From Flectonema sp. DT1601 (Eukaryota; Euglenozoa; Diplonemea; Diplonemida; Diplonemidae): a stretch of DNA of 64,000 bases. Below the pieces are notes generated by a model. That model ran no database searches. It saw only the letters and a program-made list of their open reading frames with translations, and was not told where the DNA came from. The stretch is taken from assembly GCA_964019425.1 (NCBI GenBank), contig OZ025830.1:372001-436000 (forward strand). The letters are read 5' to 3'. Positions 1 to 10,504 of the stretch are shown in pieces (within the stretch, counting starts at the first letter, position 1; the number at the start of each line of letters is the position of its first letter). Position numbers and translations under genes: made by a program.

Positions 1-1721
1 GCGACGTCCGATCTCAGGCATCCCCCACGCGACAGCATGTTGGCCCTGTTTCTTCTCACCCACATCCACCCGACAAGGAACAGCACTACCAGGAAGATTG
101 GAATCCCGACCGCGAGCAACACCTCCCAACCCGGAATCGAAAGCCCGACAATGACAGTTGGCACCATCACAAATCCGAAAAGGATGTACGCCACAGGGAA
201 CCACTTCAAGTTCGACGCAGTCTCTCCGAGGAATTTCGCTGCTGCGAGTGGCACCGGACGGAGCGGCCAGATGACGAACCAGACAACCGTTCCGAGGCAG
301 TTGAAGAAAACGTGCTCGAGAGCCACCCTCATTCCGGTGTCGACGTTGTCTCCCGAAAGTGCTGAGATGATACCAGTAACCGTCGTACCGATGTTCGCTC
401 CGTGGGTCAACGCGACAACCTTCTCAACGTGGATCAAACCAATTCCGACGAGCGGGGTCAGCGTCGACGTGAACACCGAACTCGACTGCACCAAGATCGT
501 GACACCAGTTCCGACCAGCAGCAAGATGTAACTGTCCAGCCCACCGCACATCTTCAGGTACTTGTTTTGGAAGTCGAGGTTCAGCACCTTTCTCGTGTAC
601 ACAGCGACCTTACCCTTCAGGACAGACTGGAGCAGCTTCACCAGAAGCAACAGGCAGGTGCAAAGCATGGTAATCGACACGAACAGCAGCAACACACCGG
701 CCTCGGAGTCCGACTGCGGGGTGTCACGGAAAACGAATCCAGACTTCTTCTTGATGATCGACTTCTTCTCGAGTTTCGCCAACTCTTCGCTGGTCTTCGC
801 CTCGGCGATCTTCTCAATCAGTCCCTTGTCGACAGACACCACACGTCCTGAAGTAGGCTTCGTGATCTTTTTGATGAACTCCGTCTTCTTTTGTTTGTCT
901 CCGAGGTCCATGCTGTCAACAGCCGCTCCAGCGAGCTCCACCAAGAACCCGGACGAAGCCTCCAGAGGGAGAAACATAGACACAGTCAACCAGTTGAACA
1001 TGTCGTGGAAAACAGCTGCGGTGAACGCTCTGCGGTACTGTTCCGGACTGTTTAAGTGAGCAATCGAAACGATTGTGTTGGTCACCGAGGTACCGATGTT
1101 CGCTCCCATCACCAGGTACGCCGCGTTCTTCACCGTCACCAAGTCGGAAGCAGCCATCGAAATCACAATCGAAGTCGTGGTCGAAGACGACTGCATGAGA
1201 ACCGTCGCGAGGATTCCGATAGCGAGACCGGCCAGCGGGTTGGACAGAAGCTCGCTCTCACGGAAGGTCTTACCAGAAGACTTACCACCGAGAACCTTGA
1301 ACGCGTTTCCCATGATCCCCAACGCAATGATGAACAAGTACAGAACTCCCCAGATCGCGCAGAACTTGATGAAAGCCGAAACCACCCACTCGACCTTTCC
1401 CATCGTCGACAGAAGCTTGAAAGGGACCTCCGTGTTAGGCATCTCCTGCAAATTCCATCGGTTGGCCTTGTCGTGCTCCTCCTTTGTCTGGAAAGTTTGG
1501 TACACGCGAAGACGCTCTCCCTCGATGCCGTCCTCACCCTGCGCGTCTTCCTCAATGATGTCCTGACCACGAGGGAGTTCCAAGAATTCCTCGTAGGTCA
1601 CAAACCCGTGGCTTCCAAATGGGTAGTAGCGAACCTCTTCGGTCTCCGGTCTCTTCAAATCCTTGTCCTTCGCGTCCGAACTCTTGCTGCTGCTCCTAGA
1701 GCTGCTGTCACCTTTTGTCAT
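1..1721 (-). CDS. SLC34-type Na/phosphate cotransporter, copy 1 (partial, runs off left edge)
   Basis: This is the N-terminal 573 codons of a sodium-phosphate cotransporter. As far as I could compare, it is identical to the same part of the complete copy that starts at 7658. It begins with the same ATG and a charged cytoplasmic N-terminus rich in Ser, Asp and Glu. The first membrane repeat follows, with the QSSSTTT motif at residues 177-183 and GANIGTSVTN from 207. The second QSSS lies at 412-415. In the SLC34 family these paired QSSS motifs form the Na/phosphate transport core. The reading frame is open to the window edge, so this looks like a functional tandem paralogue rather than a fragment. 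Its 5' flank is shared with copy 2 as far as 2056. What lies beyond residue 573 cannot be seen. Confidence 0.85.
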   Translation of the reverse strand, partial: MTKGDSSSRSSSKSSDAKDKDLKRPETEEVRYYPFGSHGFVTYEEFLELPRGQDIIEEDAQGEDGIEGERLRVYQTFQTKEEHDKANRWNLQEMPNTEVPFKLLSTMGKVEWVVSAFIKFCAIWGVLYLFIIALGIMGNAFKVLGGKSSGKTFRESELLSNPLAGLAIGILATVLMQSSSTTTSIVISMAASDLVTVKNAAYLVMGANIGTSVTNTIVSIAHLNSPEQYRRAFTAAVFHDMFNWLTVSMFLPLEASSGFLVELAGAAVDSMDLGDKQKKTEFIKKITKPTSGRVVSVDKGLIEKIAEAKTSEELAKLEKKSIIKKKSGFVFRDTPQSDSEAGVLLLFVSITMLCTCLLLLVKLLQSVLKGKVAVYTRKVLNLDFQNKYLKMCGGLDSYILLLVGTGVTILVQSSSVFTSTLTPLVGIGLIHVEKVVALTHGANIGTTVTGIISALSGDNVDTGMRVALEHVFFNCLGTVVWFVIWPLRPVPLAAAKFLGETASNLKWFPVAYILFGFVMVPTVIVGLSIPGWEVLLAVGIPIFLVVLFLVGWMWVRRNRANMLSRGGCLRSDV

Positions 1722-2056
1722 TTTGTTAGCTTCAAAAAAAAGCTTTTCTTCTTTTTTTTTTTTTGATAACTGACGTTGATGTCAAATCTGTGAGAAGAGA
1801 ACAGATGCATAATTACAATGGACAAAAAGAAATCATTAAACCCAATTTACCGAACAACGTCAACGACACGACGACGAACAACTATCGTCACGACATCGTT
1901 ACCAGCCATGCGATCAGCTTCCTTCTCTCATCTATCCATCCTTCCCGAATCCCCCTCCACGACACCAATGTGAAGCAGTAAAATGTGGGATGGGCGACGG
2001 ACACATGTGATTGCTTTGCTGCGGCCTGTCATCAAAAGAAAGAAAACTTTCAATTT
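1722..2056. other. 5' flank of SLC34 copy 1, duplicated
   Basis: This non-coding stretch upstream of copy 1 matches 7659-7993 upstream of copy 2. The only difference noticed is T at 1986 against C at 7923. It probably holds the promoter and 5' UTR, because it was duplicated together with the coding region. No gene is seen in it; the short plus-strand frames are copies of the same non-coding DNA. Confidence 0.7.
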
Positions 2057-3100
2057 CATTAACAACTCCAAAACTAAATTCGAACTTGGCAAACAACCTA
2101 CACAAACAGGATCAGAATTCATATTACCAACACGTGAATGGAATCGTCCATCGGGTTGTCAACAAGTGCTCGGGGGGGTAGCTCCTTGTCGAAACCGAAA
2201 CAGGGCGGGCAGCCGCTGATGATTCTCATTCAAGAATGGGAAAGAACTTTCCGAACCATTGGAATAGGATTCGTAGTGAGAAGCGAAGAAAAAAAAGGAA
2301 AAAAAAAGGGAAAGGAATGAAATGAAATCCACGCCCGCGGAGTCATAGTGCGCGACCAGCGCGCTCTATAGATACCGTCAAAGGCTAAAAAGAGAGGGAG
2401 TGAGGAATAAAAAGGATACCTACAAGTTGTCTTTGGCGCCGAGAAAACCAGGAGCACGCAATTTTTTTGGAGTAATGGGCGAGCCTTCTTCAAACTTCAC
2501 ACAACACAAAGCAAACCGAATCCATCGCCACAAACGACCGACGCAAATCTCAACAAATATTCACACAAGCGGAACCTCTGCCGGGTTCGCATGGAAAAGT
2601 GGATCCAGCCTGACAACGGCGAAGATGAGAAAGGTACTTTCGGACAACAAAGACGGGTATCGAAAAGTGAGTTTAACTGCATAAGGACAAGAACAAGAAG
2701 AAAAAAGATTATATTCAAGAAAAAGCAAGAGAATAAAGAAAAGAGGGGGAAATTGATCAACCAAACCATGATATGATCTCCACTGCGATTTATATGCATG
2801 CATGGAATACAAGAGGGAAGGGAAATGGGACAGGAATATTTAAAAAAGTACATTCCCTTTTTTTTGTTATTTTTTTTTTTTTTTTTTTTGATCTTCTTTC
2901 CTCTCTTCGTATGGTTGATTTAGATTATACGAAAGAAAGGAAAAGAACAGAGGAGGGAAAACTTGGTTAATAAATCGTATGCTTCCTTCCTTCCTTCCCC
3001 TAAATAATAACATAAAAACAATAACAAGCATAATAAGAAGGACTCGTTGGAGGGGAACAAAAGCGAAGCAATTACTTTACGACGACGACAACGACGACAA
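2057..3100. other. Intergenic, between the two SLC34 copies
   Basis: This is unique sequence downstream of the copy 2 stop codon and upstream of the duplicated flank of copy 1. It holds the 3' UTR of copy 2. It has A-rich runs near 2290-2312 and a long T tract near 2870-2889 interrupted by few other bases. No convincing gene is seen. Because it is not shared with the region upstream of copy 2 (7994 onward), the two copies are separated by real unique DNA. Confidence 0.6.
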
Positions 3101-6100
3101 CTACTTGTCAGTCTTGTCAGGAGCATTGCTCTCCTCGTCGTGGTTGTCCTCACCCTCCTCCAGCTGCTTCTTCTTCAGAGCAAGTGGATCTGGGCAGCAC
3201 AACTTGCTGATAACGTGGTGCAAGACAGCAGCCAAAGACATAGTCATCATACCCCACGCAAAGATCGCAAATGCCCACGAGTAACTCTCCATCGTCAGGT
3301 ACACGAGCTTTCCTTTAATCAAAACAAGCCCACCTCTCAGAGCCTCGTCCTGGAACATGCAGGTGTACGTGCTGTCTTCCAGAGCAGCCACCCTGACCCA
3401 TCCAGCAAGGAGGAGAATCCAGCACACGGAAAAGCAACCGGCGGTCACGTAGATGGCCATAGCAGCCTTCGTCGTGCAGGTGTAGGCAATCAGGGCAACC
3501 AGACCGATGAAGAGCAGAACACACGCGGTAACGACACAACCACCGACAGCCTTGAAGTCCCCGGCAAGGTCTCCCTCCGGACACACATCTCCGATGTCAC
3601 GGCACCTCTCAGTTCCCTTCACGATGTTCGACTCCGGAGTAGGGGATGGCGCCGATGACGATGGAGAGCATTTCGCCTTCGACAGCTGCAGCTCGTTCTT
3701 CAGGTTGATGACGTGCACGCTGGAGTATCCGCTGCCGGTCGCTCCGAACTTGTTGTCCTCAGCGAGCACGATGTTGTACTCGTTCGGCACGAGCATCGCT
3801 CCGATTGGCGACGACGACATTTTCTCTCTCGTCTTCTCAGCGATGTCGTTCAGGTCCATCAGCTTTTCCATGTCAACAGGTCTGGCATTGGCACCCGCGA
3901 GTATTTGGTAGGCCTGCGGATGGGCTTCGTAGTCGGATTCAACGGCAGTCGATGGGTTGGTCACCGACGACTTCGCTCTCACCGCAGCTCCCTCGATGTT
4001 CACCAGAGTGCTGGTGGTCAACGACTTGATGTCATCTCCGGTAGAGAAGTCTACGACGTACATCCCTCCTCCAAGGTTCTTGTCGGCGAACTGTTTTTTA
4101 TGTTATTTATTTTTATTCTTATTTTTCCTTCCATTGTTGCGCAGTTCCCTCTGTTACTTCAATAATGGGCACAAGACAAGAATATAGAGTGCGGAGACAA
4201 AAAAAACAAAACAAAAGGTTGGCTTCATTGTATAAAAAAAACTAACATACCTTTCCTTGTTCCAAGAAGAGAACCTTGTCACCAGCAAGCCACTGGGCAG
4301 AGACGAACTCAACTTCAGACTGGGCAGAGGCCACACCTCTCACATCCTCGCTGTATTCCGCGGAAGCTTCGTTCTGGAGGATGACCTTCACACTCGACAA
4401 TACCGGAGCCCTGAAGTTGCTGATGTCCAAAACCGCACACCTGACGACAGGGCTGCTGCGGAGGTACGCAGTGGTGCTCATGGCAACCTGGGCGCACACC
4501 ACCATCTTAGTCTTCCCAGCGTTGACCGTCATCGTCACTCTTCCGCTGTTCCTGTCGCGGGCAGCGAACTCCGAAGGAAGGATCTCAATCGTGTTGGGAA
4601 TGCTCTCTCCGGTCATAGGAACGTAGGTGGCGAGAATCTCACCGTTGTCATCCCAGAACACGATTCTCGCTCCGTACTGGTCGGAAGCGACGTAGGTTCC
4701 CGAAGTGCTTCCCGCTTTGTACGTGAGAACGTGAACGTCACCGAGGTCGAGACCCTGTACATCCGAACCCGAAGTCCCCGTGCAAGTGGAAGCGGCGGTC
4801 GTCGACGGCGCGGCGTAGCGTGAACCCCACGCGTTGTCGTTTGGAAGACCGGTGGCGTAGGTGACGGCCCCGAGGTTGTTGGTGCGCTTCAGCTGGGTAG
4901 TCGCTCCCATCTCGGCAACGTGCGAGCCCGAGTCCTTCGCCTTCGTCAGGGACATCAGCGACATCGACGGCGCGAAACCATCGAAGATGAAGGCCGATCC
5001 GTCAGTGCATCCCAAAGTTGGACCACGTCCGGTAACCGCCAGCAAGTCTCCCGAGCAGCTGTCGTAGGCCAGACCGGTGATCGCCGGAGCGTCGGTGCAG
5101 ACTCTGCGGTCGGTCGACGACGAAGCGCAGGTCGAGGTGCAACCGGTGCAAGATGCGGTTAGACCGTTAGGAGCATTCGCCAAGTTCAGGTCGTCGAGCG
5201 TCTTCGGTGCGACAGGGAAGGTCGTTACCTTGTAGCTGCTGGAGGTTCCGGAAAAGAAAACGTTCGCGTGCGTCGGAGTGCTCACCAGCGGCGGCGCCAC
5301 CGTCGAATCGTCTCCCGGGTAAAAGTATTCAACTCCCTTCGCATCCATCTGGTTGTGGTTGAAGAACTTGTAGTTGTACACCACCGCCGCGCAACGGTTG
5401 GTGTGGTATTCCTTGTTGTTTGCTCCGCATTCCGTAATCTCAGGGCAGTGCTGCAGCCAGTCCCACACGCGGCACCCGAGCTTCGAGCACGTCTGCCAAG
5501 CACTCTCGTACATGTCGTCCTCCACGCTGGTTGGCTCGAATTCCGCTGACCAATCCTGCGTCTTGCAACTCCGGGCCAAATCCTTTGCGCAGTCGTTCAC
5601 CTGGGCCTGGTCGCACACCGGCGGCCTGGTCGCCCACTCCACGTCCTTCTTGAAGTCGTCAGAGCAAACCTCCCAAAGTCCGAAACCGTATTCCTTTCTT
5701 CCACGGGTCTCCTTCGCGTAACGGATACGTCTCCACTGCGCAGTCGGAATCGCCATCAGCAACGCGAGGAATGCCAACATCGCCAAACCCCAAGCCATCG
5801 GTGATGTCGGCCACTCGGCAACCTCCTCCGCCTCCGCCAACGCCTCCTTCTTTCGGAGTTCGTCCATGTCAACGTTGTCCTTGCTACGTTCTCCTCCCCA
5901 GACCTGCATCCAGTTCGGGTACGCACATCCGCACGGCGCGACGTCCGATCTCAGGCATCCCCCACGCGACAGCATGTTGGCCCTGTTTCTTCTCACCCAC
6001 ATCCACCCGACAAGGAACAGCACTACCAGGAAGATTGGAATCCCGACCGCGAGCAACACCTCCCAACCCGGAATCGAAAGCCCGACAATGACAGTTGGCA

Positions 6101-7658
6101 CCATCACAAATCCGAAAAGGATGTACGCCACAGGGAACCACTTCAAGTTCGACGCAGTCTCTCCGAGGAATTTCGCTGCTGCGAGTGGCACCGGACGGAG
6201 CGGCCAGATGACGAACCAGACAACCGTTCCGAGGCAGTTGAAGAAAACGTGCTCGAGAGCCACCCTCATTCCGGTGTCGACGTTGTCTCCCGAAAGTGCT
6301 GAGATGATACCAGTAACCGTCGTACCGATGTTCGCTCCGTGGGTCAACGCGACAACCTTCTCAACGTGGATCAAACCAATTCCGACGAGCGGGGTCAGCG
6401 TCGACGTGAACACCGAACTCGACTGCACCAAGATCGTGACACCAGTTCCGACCAGCAGCAAGATGTAACTGTCCAGCCCACCGCACATCTTCAGGTACTT
6501 GTTTTGGAAGTCGAGGTTCAGCACCTTTCTCGTGTACACAGCGACCTTACCCTTCAGGACAGACTGGAGCAGCTTCACCAGAAGCAACAGGCAGGTGCAA
6601 AGCATGGTAATCGACACGAACAGCAGCAACACACCGGCCTCGGAGTCCGACTGCGGGGTGTCACGGAAAACGAATCCAGACTTCTTCTTGATGATCGACT
6701 TCTTCTCGAGTTTCGCCAACTCTTCGCTGGTCTTCGCCTCGGCGATCTTCTCAATCAGTCCCTTGTCGACAGACACCACACGTCCTGAAGTAGGCTTCGT
6801 GATCTTTTTGATGAACTCCGTCTTCTTTTGTTTGTCTCCGAGGTCCATGCTGTCAACAGCCGCTCCAGCGAGCTCCACCAAGAACCCGGACGAAGCCTCC
6901 AGAGGGAGAAACATAGACACAGTCAACCAGTTGAACATGTCGTGGAAAACAGCTGCGGTGAACGCTCTGCGGTACTGTTCCGGACTGTTTAAGTGAGCAA
7001 TCGAAACGATTGTGTTGGTCACCGAGGTACCGATGTTCGCTCCCATCACCAGGTACGCCGCGTTCTTCACCGTCACCAAGTCGGAAGCAGCCATCGAAAT
7101 CACAATCGAAGTCGTGGTCGAAGACGACTGCATGAGAACCGTCGCGAGGATTCCGATAGCGAGACCGGCCAGCGGGTTGGACAGAAGCTCGCTCTCACGG
7201 AAGGTCTTACCAGAAGACTTACCACCGAGAACCTTGAACGCGTTTCCCATGATCCCCAACGCAATGATGAACAAGTACAGAACTCCCCAGATCGCGCAGA
7301 ACTTGATGAAAGCCGAAACCACCCACTCGACCTTTCCCATCGTCGACAGAAGCTTGAAAGGGACCTCCGTGTTAGGCATCTCCTGCAAATTCCATCGGTT
7401 GGCCTTGTCGTGCTCCTCCTTTGTCTGGAAAGTTTGGTACACGCGAAGACGCTCTCCCTCGATGCCGTCCTCACCCTGCGCGTCTTCCTCAATGATGTCC
7501 TGACCACGAGGGAGTTCCAAGAATTCCTCGTAGGTCACAAACCCGTGGCTTCCAAATGGGTAGTAGCGAACCTCTTCGGTCTCCGGTCTCTTCAAATCCT
7601 TGTCCTTCGCGTCCGAACTCTTGCTGCTGCTCCTAGAGCTGCTGTCACCTTTTGTCAT
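3101..7658 (-). CDS. SLC34-type Na/phosphate cotransporter with a long C-terminal extension, copy 2
   Basis: Two exons (7658-4251 and 4090-3101) join in frame across a 160-nt intron with a GTATGT donor and an AAAAAACAG acceptor, giving 1465 residues. Residues 1-100 are charged and cytoplasmic. Residues 110-550 hold the two inverted SLC34 repeats, with QSSS at 177-180 and 412-415 and GANIGT after each; these bind Na and phosphate in the family. SLC34 proteins are usually about 600-700 residues. Here another membrane segment near 620 is followed by some 500 residues rich in Cys and small polar residues, presumably extracellular. The C-terminus then carries about three more hydrophobic segments and an acidic tail. 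By eye the coding DNA is much more GC-rich than its neighbours. The transporter call is firm; the role of the extension is unknown. Confidence 0.88.
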
Positions 7659-7993
7659 TTTGTTAGCTTCAAAAAAAAGCTTTTCTTCTTTTTTTTTTTT
7701 TGATAACTGACGTTGATGTCAAATCTGTGAGAAGAGAACAGATGCATAATTACAATGGACAAAAAGAAATCATTAAACCCAATTTACCGAACAACGTCAA
7801 CGACACGACGACGAACAACTATCGTCACGACATCGTTACCAGCCATGCGATCAGCTTCCTTCTCTCATCTATCCATCCTTCCCGAATCCCCCTCCACGAC
7901 ACCAATGTGAAGCAGTAAAATGCGGGATGGGCGACGGACACATGTGATTGCTTTGCTGCGGCCTGTCATCAAAAGAAAGAAAACTTTCAATTT
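5938..7993. repeat. Tandem direct duplication, unit 2
   Basis: Partner of 1-2056. It covers codons 1-573 of the SLC34 gene and about 335 bp upstream. The visible spacing between units, 5937 bp, is longer than one gene plus its flank, so the repeat unit is probably a whole gene with its promoter. Confidence 0.95.
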
Positions 7994-8071
7994 GAATAGC
8001 AAGAAATTGAAGACACCAACAGAAGAGCAGTGCTCGAATAATATAATAATGATGAAAAACTACTTTATGTT
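7659..8071. other. Intergenic between the PfkB kinase and SLC34 copy 2
   Basis: The part up to 7993 is the duplicated SLC34 5' flank. It includes a T8-GAAG stretch (sense strand, 7678-7667) ten bases before the ATG. The part from 7994 to 8071 is unique and must hold the 3' UTR of the kinase gene. No other gene is seen. Confidence 0.6.
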
Positions 8072-9127
8072 TTACAAGTATGCTGAACAGTCAGTAAGAA
8101 TATCAGAGCTCACACTGAGTGGGCTTTTTAAAGTACTTCTCGCAGCATGTGTTCCGACAATAACTGCGTCATGAAGAGAATGGTTTGTAGCCAATCCAGC
8201 AACCATTCCTGCTACAAGAGAATCACCAGCACCAGTAACGTCAGTAATCTCTGAAGGGTTTATTTGTTGTGGTGGTATCGAAATTGTTTTGAATGATCCA
8301 ATCGATAATTTATTTGATTTCATTATCTTTGAAGGGTGTGAACGTGTTGCTAAGAAAACACCATCAGCACCCAAAGTAACCACCACTGCGAGGATACCAA
8401 GATTTAGTACCATTTCACACTTCTCTGTTAATGTACGGACAAGATAGGAATCACCAAATAAATGTGATATAATAGCATCCAACTCCATGTCGTTTGGTGT
8501 TATAATATCAAGAGGCGACAACACGGATTTAGATAGTTGAAATGGAATTTTTGATTTCGGAACTGACGTTGGTTCAAAAATAGTAATCGCACTACGACAC
8601 GCATCGCTATTAAGAAGTGTTTCAACTGCTTTTGACGAACAAATGTTTCCATCGAAAACAACTATCGATGGATTGTAGTCAGATGTTAAACAATCATTTA
8701 TAAGTTTAGATGTAATGTGATTGAATACTTTCATATCAGCGATGGCTGCTACCAATTGACCTGAAGAATCAACTATACACTGGTAGCATGCTGTACCTGT
8801 ATTAGTTACTTGTGACACTGATGTGATATCAACGTTTAGTTTGCGAAGACGATCAACGAGACCGTCACCAGGTCCGTCTTGTCCAACTGCTGTTATCATT
8901 TTACATTTGATTTTCAATCTCGCAATTCCTTCTGTGATATTACGACCAACTCCACCATCTTTTGACCAGACTTGTCCATCACAAGAAGTATGTAAAAGTG
9001 TCTTTTCATTTACAATACTTTTTCCAATGACGTCGTTCACAGCTCCACCAACTACGAGAACACCTCCCTGAGAGTCAGAATCATTCAACTTTAGGTGATT
9101 AGATATAACTTTAATTCTATGAGACAT
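8072..9127 (-). CDS. PfkB-family carbohydrate kinase, probably pseudouridine kinase
   Basis: A single uninterrupted frame of 351 residues, the usual size for this family. The N-terminal PfkB signature appears as GGAVNDVIGK near residue 27. A GGVGRN segment near residue 58 is typical of pseudouridine kinases and related ribokinase-like enzymes. The C-terminal signature DVTGAGDS has the catalytic Asp at residue 302 in GAGDS (299-303). Pseudouridine kinase phosphorylates pseudouridine to its 5'-phosphate for breakdown by the PsuG glycosidase. In some eukaryotes the two are fused, but here the kinase stands alone. A general ribokinase or adenosine-kinase-like role cannot be excluded. No signal peptide or membrane segment is seen, so it is likely cytosolic. 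Confidence 0.8.
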   Translation of the reverse strand: MSHRIKVISNHLKLNDSDSQGGVLVVGGAVNDVIGKSIVNEKTLLHTSCDGQVWSKDGGVGRNITEGIARLKIKCKMITAVGQDGPGDGLVDRLRKLNVDITSVSQVTNTGTACYQCIVDSSGQLVAAIADMKVFNHITSKLINDCLTSDYNPSIVVFDGNICSSKAVETLLNSDACRSAITIFEPTSVPKSKIPFQLSKSVLSPLDIITPNDMELDAIISHLFGDSYLVRTLTEKCEMVLNLGILAVVVTLGADGVFLATRSHPSKIMKSNKLSIGSFKTISIPPQQINPSEITDVTGAGDSLVAGMVAGLATNHSLHDAVIVGTHAARSTLKSPLSVSSDILTDCSAYL

Positions 9128-10504
9128 TTTGTTGTATTGGTTTCTGGTGAGTTTTTTTATTGGTTAGCTTCTTAGAGTTAAAATATGCGTTTATTACAAA
9201 AAAGTGCACTGAAATAAAATATAAAAAAGAAAAGTTATAAAAACACATTGTTCTGCTGTTCCATAATACACTGTGGAATACGTAGTTTCAGGCCTTAATC
9301 TTATACTACTTGTCCCTCTTTAGGCCTTCATCAGTAAGTTCTAGGGACTTCATTCCAGTTAAATAATAAATCGGATCCATCAATTGGTCTATTTCAAAAG
9401 AACTGATCGTGAGCTTCTTAGAGTTAACGACATTGATGCGATGTACATAAACTAATTGAGAGGGGTAATTTGATACTGTATTCTAGGAACAACAATTTCT
9501 CTGACAATCTTGACTGTCAGCTGCATCGTCCCTGATTGAGAGGGGGGGGTAAAGCAAAAAAAATAATAATAAAATAAAAAAAAACATTTGAGCAGGTACA
9601 TCCACGACTTTCGTAGTTCGTGAATAGACAAAAAAACTGAAATAATAATAACAAAAACGGAGTCAGAATTTTTAAAAAAAAAAAAAAGAATACAGAAACA
9701 TCACGAAAAAGGTTTCACACGTTGAGATGCTGCTGAATATTATTACCATTATTTTATTTTTTCGATTTCGTGGAAAAAAAACACGCATTTACTACTATAA
9801 GGAAAAACAAGAAAGCTGTTTAATCTTTTTTTTCGCTTCTAATTCCTGAGCTCACTCGCGTAATAAAAAGGGGAGCAAGGCAAATATCACACTCATGACA
9901 ACAGGCTAACTAAAGGCTGCTATCGACGTCGTTCCACAAGAAAATGTTGACAACCTCGTGGGGAGCCACGATGACATTTTTATATTGGGCGGACAACTTT
10001 TGCTACAATTTGGTTCATACAAGTTAGCAAGAGGCTTGGGGTTAAAACCTTCGGGGTGATGGACTTGGCACTTGTTCAAGTTTAGTATCAGAAATCAAAG
10101 ACGAACCACTACCTCTTACGTATTCAGGTTGTGTTTTAACGTTATAAATATAAAAAAAAACCAGACACAAATAAAACCAAAAAAAAACAAAATACGAAAA
10201 GAAAGAAAAAAAAAAAAACAACATTAAGACGCTTTACGCATACCGACAAAAAAAACAAGTTTTTTTGGGAACAGGCGCTTAGATAAGATTGCAGAACTGA
10301 CAAGTTGCGTACGTGATTATTGGGCTACATACACTACAGTATTGTTGGCCGATAAATAAACAAAAAGACAACACAGATTCTGATCAACCGATTCGTTTTG
10401 AAAAAAGAAAAGTATTTATTTCATTGATTCGATGCCACGTACGTTACACGACATGAACTGGACAGAAAAGTGCAGCTTTCATCATCTCTCAGAGAATAAA
10501 AAGA
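9128..10504. other. Intergenic, A/T homopolymer-rich, with one dispersed repeat
   Basis: No gene is seen in these 1.4 kb. The region has several A runs (near 9668-9685 and 10200-10217). It also carries a block at 9463-9530 that is related to the flank of the MULE transposon near the right end of the window. The right part must hold the 5' UTR and promoter of the PfkB kinase or neighbouring processing signals; the end nearer 10504 is not its 3' UTR, since that gene reads leftwards. Confidence 0.6.
9463..9530. repeat. Dispersed repeat block, related to 63126-63202
   Basis: The stretch beginning GGGGTAATTTGAT and including GACAATCTTGACTGTCAGC matches 63126-63202 with a few substitutions and a gap of about 9 bases. 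The partner lies just upstream of the MULE transposase start codon. This copy is therefore probably a remnant or short non-autonomous derivative of that transposon. It is bracketed by the direct repeat TTGAGAGGGG at about 9457 and 9537. Confidence 0.7.

Larger units (their letters stand above)
1..2056. repeat. Tandem direct duplication, unit 1 (partner 5938-7993)
   Basis: Positions 1-2056 align to 5938-7993 at a constant offset of 5937 with no indel. Five overlapping translated frames on the plus strand and one on the minus strand are identical between the units, which means the DNA is near identical. Similarity stops abruptly after 2056/7993. The left end of unit 1 lies outside the window. 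Either a very recent duplication or ongoing gene conversion would give this degree of identity; an assembly artefact is also possible. Confidence 0.95.

Noticed and set aside
562-1766. Long plus-strand frames across SLC34 copy 1 (and again at 6499-7703)
   Set aside because: They are antisense to a well-supported transporter. The high GC3 of that gene suppresses stop codons on the other strand, and the translations lack recognisable motifs and end in poly-Phe.
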